Virus record (IMG/VR): IMGVR_UViG_3300017917_003053
Location: 89,003 to 153,002 of that record
Length of the DNA: 64,000 nt
Source of the DNA: a virus
Strand: one strand, 5' to 3'
Every line of letters begins with the position of its first letter. Position 1 is the first letter of the stretch. Made by a program: the position numbers and the translations under genes. Of this stretch, positions 61,003-64,000 are shown one piece after another. Below the pieces are notes generated by a model, which was given only the letters and a program-made list of their open reading frames with translations, made no database searches and was not told the DNA's origin.

Positions 61003-61030
61003 TTGACAGGACGATAATAGAGTGTAGAAT
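61003..61030 (+). promoter_or_regulatory. Class B promoter for the structured RNA
   Basis: TTGACA, 16 bp containing ACGATAATA, TAGAAT. No coding frame starts after it; the next credible gene begins 611 nt later under its own promoter. Confidence 0.75.
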
Positions 61031-61036
61031 ACAAAG

Positions 61037-61610
61037 TATAACGTGTGGGCCAGAGCGAGGCAACGAACTGATCACTCGACCTTTGGTGGTGCAACTCCAC
61101 CTCCATACGCTTGTCACCAACGAAACTCCGATTCATTCGGTGTGCTACCCTCCATAATGAGATCATAGCCTATATTGGTGACACAAACTTGCGTAGGTCT
61201 AGCGACTAGATTGGGATAACCTGTACGATAAACCTACGGCTGTTATGCAGCGTGGGGTTGCCTAGCGGGGTTATACGTTAGGATAGTATACCAATCTATG
61301 GGGGTGCGATTCCACCGCTACGCGCTAATACTTTATGGGTGACGGTTTTCCGTATGACGAGGCAAAGCACAGCAGAGCGAAGGAAACTTCCATGTGGCCT
61401 CCGAAACTGCGAAAGCAGGAGTAGAAATAGGTGCCACCCATAAAAAATATGCCAGTAGCCGTTACTTAGAGTCAGATAGTTGAGTCATGACCAATCTATG
61501 CTGATTTCCGTGGGCGGTTTCCACCAGTTTTTACCTTGCTCCAAGGGTTCATAATATCGGAGTATTGGTGGATTATAGGGATGGATCGTAAAAGTCCCGC
61601 TGGTTTTTTC
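61037..61610 (+). ncRNA. Candidate large structured phage RNA (about 574 nt)
   Basis: A transcription unit with its own class B promoter and a T6 end, but no credible coding frame. Perfect helices include TGTCACCAA (61112) with TTGGTGACA (61175), 9 bp; TTTATGGGTG (61332) with CACCCATAAA (61435), 10 bp; CGTAGGT (61192) with ACCTACG (61232), 7 bp; GAGGC (61359) with GCCTC (61397). Hairpins include CTGC-GAAA-GCAG (61407) with a GNRA loop, ACGG-TTTT-CCGT (61342), CCGA-TTCAT-TCGG (61128) and TCTAG-CGA-CTAGA (61198). A T-arm-like stem with a TGCAACT loop (61085) lies near the 5' end, and a CGTGTGG/CCATACG stem (61042/61103) brackets it. The 3' end pairs ACCAG (61523) with CTGGT (61600). Size and tRNA neighbourhood resemble GOLLD and ROOL RNAs, without a sequence match I can assert. 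Confidence 0.65.
61600..61610 (+). terminator. 3' end of the structured RNA
   Basis: CTGGT followed by TTTTTTC; CTGGT can pair with ACCAG at 61523-61527. A T run after a stem fits termination, though the stem is long-range. Confidence 0.45.
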
Positions 61611-61613
61611 TTA

Positions 61614-61641
61614 TTGACTTGCCGATAACTAATGGTATAAT
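61614..61641 (+). promoter_or_regulatory. Class B promoter for the 67-aa gene
   Basis: TTGACT, 16 bp containing GCCGATAACT, TATAAT. The ATG is 7 nt after the -10, at the predicted start base. Confidence 0.75.
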
Positions 61642-61647
61642 ACGAGT

Positions 61648-61851
61648 ATGAAAGTTACCGCTAAACAAAACGCTCGCAAGTGGACAAAAGAACGTCTCAA
61701 GAGACATCCCGGCTTGTGGGAAGTTGAGCAGGAAGAGAAGTTTGTGCCTTGCTGGCCGGGAGAAGCGGCCATTCTGATTAAGAATACAACTGATGGGTGG
61801 AGCGGCTGGTTTCCGATAAAAGATATTGACATTGTAGAGAACGAAGGGTAG
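61648..61851 (+). CDS. Small basic protein, probably leaderless (67 aa)
   Basis: 68 codons: M-K-V-T-A-K-Q-N-A-R-K-W-T-K-E-R-L-K-R-H-P, Trp-rich (five Trp), then strands ending I-V-E-N-E-G. Basic N-terminal helix suggests nucleic-acid contact. No ribosome site fits between promoter and ATG. Its stop lies inside the next -10 box. Confidence 0.6.
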   Translation: MKVTAKQNARKWTKERLKRHPGLWEVEQEEKFVPCWPGEAAILIKNTTDGWSGWFPIKDIDIVENEG

Positions 61852-61854
61852 AAT
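61826..61854 (+). promoter_or_regulatory. Sigma70-like promoter for the four-gene unit
   Basis: TTGACA, 17 bp, TAGAAT. Drives a run of four overlapping genes, the only longer operon on this strand. Confidence 0.7.
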
Positions 61855-61873
61855 AGGACTAAAGGAGACAAAG

Positions 61874-62146
61874 ATGTTTGGAACACGATTTGGTCAAACG
61901 AAGTTTGCTTTTACTGACCGAGTGACTCGTACTGTGAGTGGTGATTCTCTTACTTTTAGTGGTAAGAGTATTAGTGGTAAGCCTTTTTCTATTACTGTTA
62001 AGCATAGTGATGCTAACGAGTGGATTAATGGCGGACTGATTCAAAAGTGTTTTCCGTATCTTGATGCGGATAATCGTGAGATTCTTATGACGGGTATTGA
62101 TAGCGAAACTTGGAACGAAATGTTCCCACCGGAGGATGAAGAATGA
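61874..62146 (+). CDS. Small protein, first of a coupled four-gene unit (90 aa)
   Basis: Strong AAAGGAG ribosome site. M-F-G-T-R-F-G-Q-T-K-F-A-F-T-D-R-V-T-R, beta-rich with Asp/Glu at the end. Stop overlaps the next ATG (ATGA). Unknown function. Confidence 0.6.
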   Translation: MFGTRFGQTKFAFTDRVTRTVSGDSLTFSGKSISGKPFSITVKHSDANEWINGGLIQKCFPYLDADNREILMTGIDSETWNEMFPPEDEE

Positions 62147-62373
62147 CAGTTGCCGAACTGATTGAGCAGTTGAAGAACTATCCCGGCGATATGAGGGTAT
62201 TGACTCTTGGGTATGAGGGTGGGTATAATGACATTATGCTAGATAATAATGACATTGTATTTAATGTACCTAGAGGGGAAGGTGCTTGGTATTATGGTCC
62301 GCATGAATGCGTGAAGTTTACCGAAGAGAAAACTGGTACTCCATGTGTGATTATCTGTAGGAGCAGAAAATGA
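62143..62373 (+). CDS. Small conserved-type phage protein (76 aa)
   Basis: M-T-V-A-E-L-I-E-Q-L-K-N-Y-P-G-D-M-R-V-L-T-L-G. This entry (helix, PGD, strand) is common to small proteins found in many phages. Overlaps both neighbours by 4 nt. Role unknown. Confidence 0.65.
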   Translation: MTVAELIEQLKNYPGDMRVLTLGYEGGYNDIMLDNNDIVFNVPRGEGAWYYGPHECVKFTEEKTGTPCVIICRSRK

Positions 62374-62588
62374 ACTGGCATTATGATAATCCTATTGAAG
62401 ATGGCGAGTATATCTGTTGTCTAGCGGGTTATTCTGTACCTATGATCCTTTCGTGGAATAAGGATCGTGGTGGTTGGAGGATGCCCGTTCAACTGACCTA
62501 CCAAGTAGTTGATCGGATTCTGCTTGATTCTGAAAACGTTGTGTGCTATACTAGTCTGAATGAGATTCCTATGCCGGAGGGTTGGTGA
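62370..62588 (+). CDS. Small Trp/Cys protein (72 aa)
   Basis: M-N-W-H-Y-D-N-P-I-E-D-G-E-Y-I-C-C-L. Strand-rich with a Gly-Gly-Trp turn. 4 nt overlap before it and a 1 nt overlap with the next gene (TGATG). No family that I can name. Confidence 0.6.
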   Translation: MNWHYDNPIEDGEYICCLAGYSVPMILSWNKDRGGWRMPVQLTYQVVDRILLDSENVVCYTSLNEIPMPEGW

Positions 62589-62848
62589 TGGAATGGATTA
62601 GTTTTTTCGGTCCTCGTCGTCCTATTAACGGACAGAAGGTTTATTACTTCGGTGAGTATATTGGTGTGTGGCGTGGAGAGTATGCTTATTCTCCAAATGA
62701 TCCAGTAAGTCCACATCTTATATTTTGCGATGAATCTTTTGGTGTTGTGGATCGTATGGATGCCCCTTGGTGGCAGGTTTATGAAGGACAACCCAAACCT
62801 CCACCTCCAGAACAAACTTACCCGCCAGATTATCCTTGGAAAAACTGA
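62588..62848 (+). CDS. Small protein (86 aa), end of unit
   Basis: ATG at 62588 overlaps the previous stop. M-E-W-I-S-F-F-G-P-R-R-P-I-N-G-Q-K, ending in a Pro-rich tail. Its last 19 nt overlap the 3' end of the antisense HNH gene. Unknown function. Confidence 0.6.
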   Translation: MEWISFFGPRRPINGQKVYYFGEYIGVWRGEYAYSPNDPVSPHLIFCDESFGVVDRMDAPWWQVYEGQPKPPPPEQTYPPDYPWKN

Positions 62849-63396
62849 TTACTTTTCTTGATATTCTCTATAGCCCATAAAGGCTGTAAATTAGAATAGT
62901 GAAAACATTGTTTTTGTTGAATAGGATCAGAGAGATCAAATGAAGCACACGGCTTGATATGATCAATATGCCACTTTCCGTAATTATCCCAACCCATACC
63001 TTCCGTAAACATTGATGATAAATAAACTTTTAATTCTTCGATAGAACATCCTATTAGAGCCATCGTTGATTCAGATTTACTATTACGTTTAATGGCTTTA
63101 TAAATTCTACCTCTCAAGTTTATCTTAATTTTGTAATCTAGATCTGTTTGCCTACGGTGTTTTGAACGTTCTCTTTTACGAGCATTGACTTTATCTTTAT
63201 TGAGTTTTTCTAGCTCTCTTTGTCTACTTTTATATTTCAAATAATATGAGGCTGCGTATTCTTTATACTTACCTTTACGAGACATAGAACGACATTCTTT
63301 ACATTGATGAGCATATCCATTTTTTCTAGTGTTACGTTTATGAAAATTAATTACTGATAATTCTTGTTTACATTTATTACAAATTTTTGTATCCAT
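62830..63396 (-). CDS. HNH endonuclease with zinc-ribbon N-terminus (188 aa)
   Basis: N-terminus C-N-K-C ... C-K-E-C (residues 5-38) forms a zinc ribbon; a basic middle (R-K-R-E-R-S-K-H-R-R) leads to H-I-D-H-I-K-P-C-A-S-F near 143-153, then N-L-Q-P-L-W. Free-standing HNH homing nuclease type. It is the only minus-strand gene in this region and more AT-rich than its neighbours, a sign of later insertion. A late-motif copy lies upstream. Confidence 0.8.
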   Translation of the reverse strand: MDTKICNKCKQELSVINFHKRNTRKNGYAHQCKECRSMSRKGKYKEYAASYYLKYKSRQRELEKLNKDKVNARKRERSKHRRQTDLDYKIKINLRGRIYKAIKRNSKSESTMALIGCSIEELKVYLSSMFTEGMGWDNYGKWHIDHIKPCASFDLSDPIQQKQCFHYSNLQPLWAIENIKKSNQFFQG

Positions 63397-63423
63397 TTTA
63401 TCTCCTAGGATTAGGCCGGAATA

Positions 63424-63437
63424 TAGTATTATACACC
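63424..63437 (-). promoter_or_regulatory. Candidate late promoter motif, copy 4
   Basis: Minus-strand GGTGTATAATACTA, 28 nt upstream of the HNH ATG. Two bases shorter than copies 1-3 but keeps both halves. Confidence 0.45.
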
Positions 63438-63482
63438 AAAATGATCCATAGTGGATGCAAAATTATTACAAAGGACTTAAAT

Positions 63483-63695
63483 ATGGCTAAAAACTTCAAA
63501 GATTTGCATACTATCGACGCAAAGGATATGACCCGCGATCAGGCTATGATTTATGTGATTAACTTCTTTAACTCTCGTATGGCTACTATGAGTAATAGCC
63601 ACAGAAATAAAGTTAAAGAGGTTATTGGACTGCATGAGATTGGTACTAGCGAACTGGTTAACAAGTATCTGGAGTTGGTTCTTGAAAACTCTTGA
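63483..63695 (+). CDS. Small helical protein (70 aa)
   Basis: 71 codons from the ATG at 63483 (ribosome site AAGG-A). M-A-K-N-F-K-D-L-H-T-I-D, then a helical stretch with I-Y-V-I-N-F-F-N-S-R-M. Unknown. Overlaps the next frame by 14 nt. Confidence 0.55.
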   Translation: MAKNFKDLHTIDAKDMTRDQAMIYVINFFNSRMATMSNSHRNKVKEVIGLHEIGTSELVNKYLELVLENS

Positions 63696-63804
63696 CAATA
63701 TTTGTACTTGTGGCAACTGTAATGAACTGTGCTATATGCTAGATAAGCATGAAGTGTTCTGGAGTTTTTGTGCCGATTGCTACTGGTGGTATCTAAGGTA
63801 TTGA
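63682..63804 (+). CDS. Small Cys-rich zinc-ribbon-like protein, TTG start (40 aa)
   Basis: TTG start at 63682 with GGAG at 7 nt spacing. C-T-C-G-N-C-N-E-L-C and C-A-D-C-Y-W-W-Y give a six-Cys pattern for zinc. Overlaps the preceding gene by 14 nt in another frame. Confidence moderate because of the TTG start and short length. Confidence 0.45.
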   Translation: MKTLDNICTCGNCNELCYMLDKHEVFWSFCADCYWWYLRY

Positions 63805-63836
63805 TACGTAAGGACTTAGAGCAAATCCGGCGGGCC
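63804..63836. repeat. Compound intergenic element, short form (copy 7)
   Basis: ACGTAAGGACTTAGAGC then CCGGCGGGCCG. Followed by TGGCATACC, where the expected second half of a sigma54 site is lost. Confidence 0.45.
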
Positions 63837-63872
63837 GAAAATGGCATACCAAATTTTTTTTAAAGAATCCTC

Positions 63873-63900
63873 TTGACTACGCCGATAATAGATGTATACT
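63873..63900 (+). promoter_or_regulatory. Class B promoter at the right edge
   Basis: TTGACT, 16 bp containing GCCGATAATA, TATACT. Confidence 0.75.
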
Positions 63901-63910
63901 TAGGGAAACA

Positions 63911-64000
63911 ATGGACGGGGATAGCCACAATGATATCAAAAGAGGCTATCTGAAATGCTGGTCGAGTATGGCGGAAGCCGACATTGTTTTTCCTAATCCT
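63911..64000 (+). CDS. Small gene running past the window, short leader
   Basis: ATG at 63911 is about 4 nt from the predicted transcript start and lacks a ribosome site. The frame (M-D-G-D-S-H-N-D-I-K-R-G-Y-L-K-C-W-S-S-M) is open to the window end. Might be another short-leader gene, or an untranslated RNA. Confidence 0.35.
   Translation, partial: MDGDSHNDIKRGYLKCWSSMAEADIVFPNP

Noticed and set aside
61042-61109. tRNA gene at the start of the structured RNA
   Set aside because: Acceptor and T-arm-like stems exist, but there is no room for a full D arm plus anticodon arm.
62192-62240. Promoter inside the 76-aa gene (TTGACT, 18 bp, TATAAT)
   Set aside because: It lies within a coding sequence of a coupled operon and its spacing differs from the fixed 16-17 bp pattern.

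Overview
This window is part of the genome of a tailed double-stranded DNA phage (Caudoviricetes). The structural genes fit a siphovirus: a terminase, portal, HK97-type capsid, tail tube and a very long tape measure protein, with no sheath gene recognised. No host genes flank it and both ends cut through open reading frames, so the phage genome extends past both edges. The host is not certain. Sigma54-type GG-N10-GC sites, a repeated GC-rich plus palindrome intergenic element, and a Tyr/Pro-rich secreted small protein remind me of planctomycetes, but that is a recollection I could not test.

Region 1 (1 to about 54,900, minus strand, AT-rich) is one long late module, read right to left. It starts with a 51-residue acidic protein, a gp55-like sigma factor, a helix-turn-helix protein (possible small terminase), GDP-mannose dehydratase, HNH and ERCC4-type nucleases and the large terminase. 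Portal, a protease-scaffold fusion, a decoration protein and the major capsid protein follow; a strong terminator ends the capsid unit. Next comes a 12 kb island of fibre and lectin-like genes (31.9-44.2 kb), then head-tail connectors, tail tube, chaperone-position genes, a 3,170-residue tape measure and five large tail-tip or fibre genes. A minus-strand motif (GGTGTAT followed by ATACTA or similar) recurs upstream of late genes and may be the late promoter read by the phage sigma factor.

Region 2 (about 54,900-64,000, plus strand, visibly more GC-rich) is an early-type region of about 26 very small genes. Most have their own strong sigma70-like promoter, nearly always with a 16 bp spacer. 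Two promoter subclasses carry a CGATA motif, either at the start site or inside the spacer. Five sigma54-like GG-N10-GC elements, three CCTTAC/GTAAGG inverted repeats, seven copies of a compound intergenic element and C/G-rich hairpins lie between the genes. Two or three genes look leaderless.

The same region holds a tRNA-Glu(UUC) and, directly after it, a separate transcription unit of about 570 nt with no credible coding sequence but several perfect long-range helices. It is a candidate large structured phage RNA, comparable in context and size to the GOLLD/ROOL classes, and is the strongest candidate for an undescribed element. An antisense HNH endonuclease gene looks like a late arrival.
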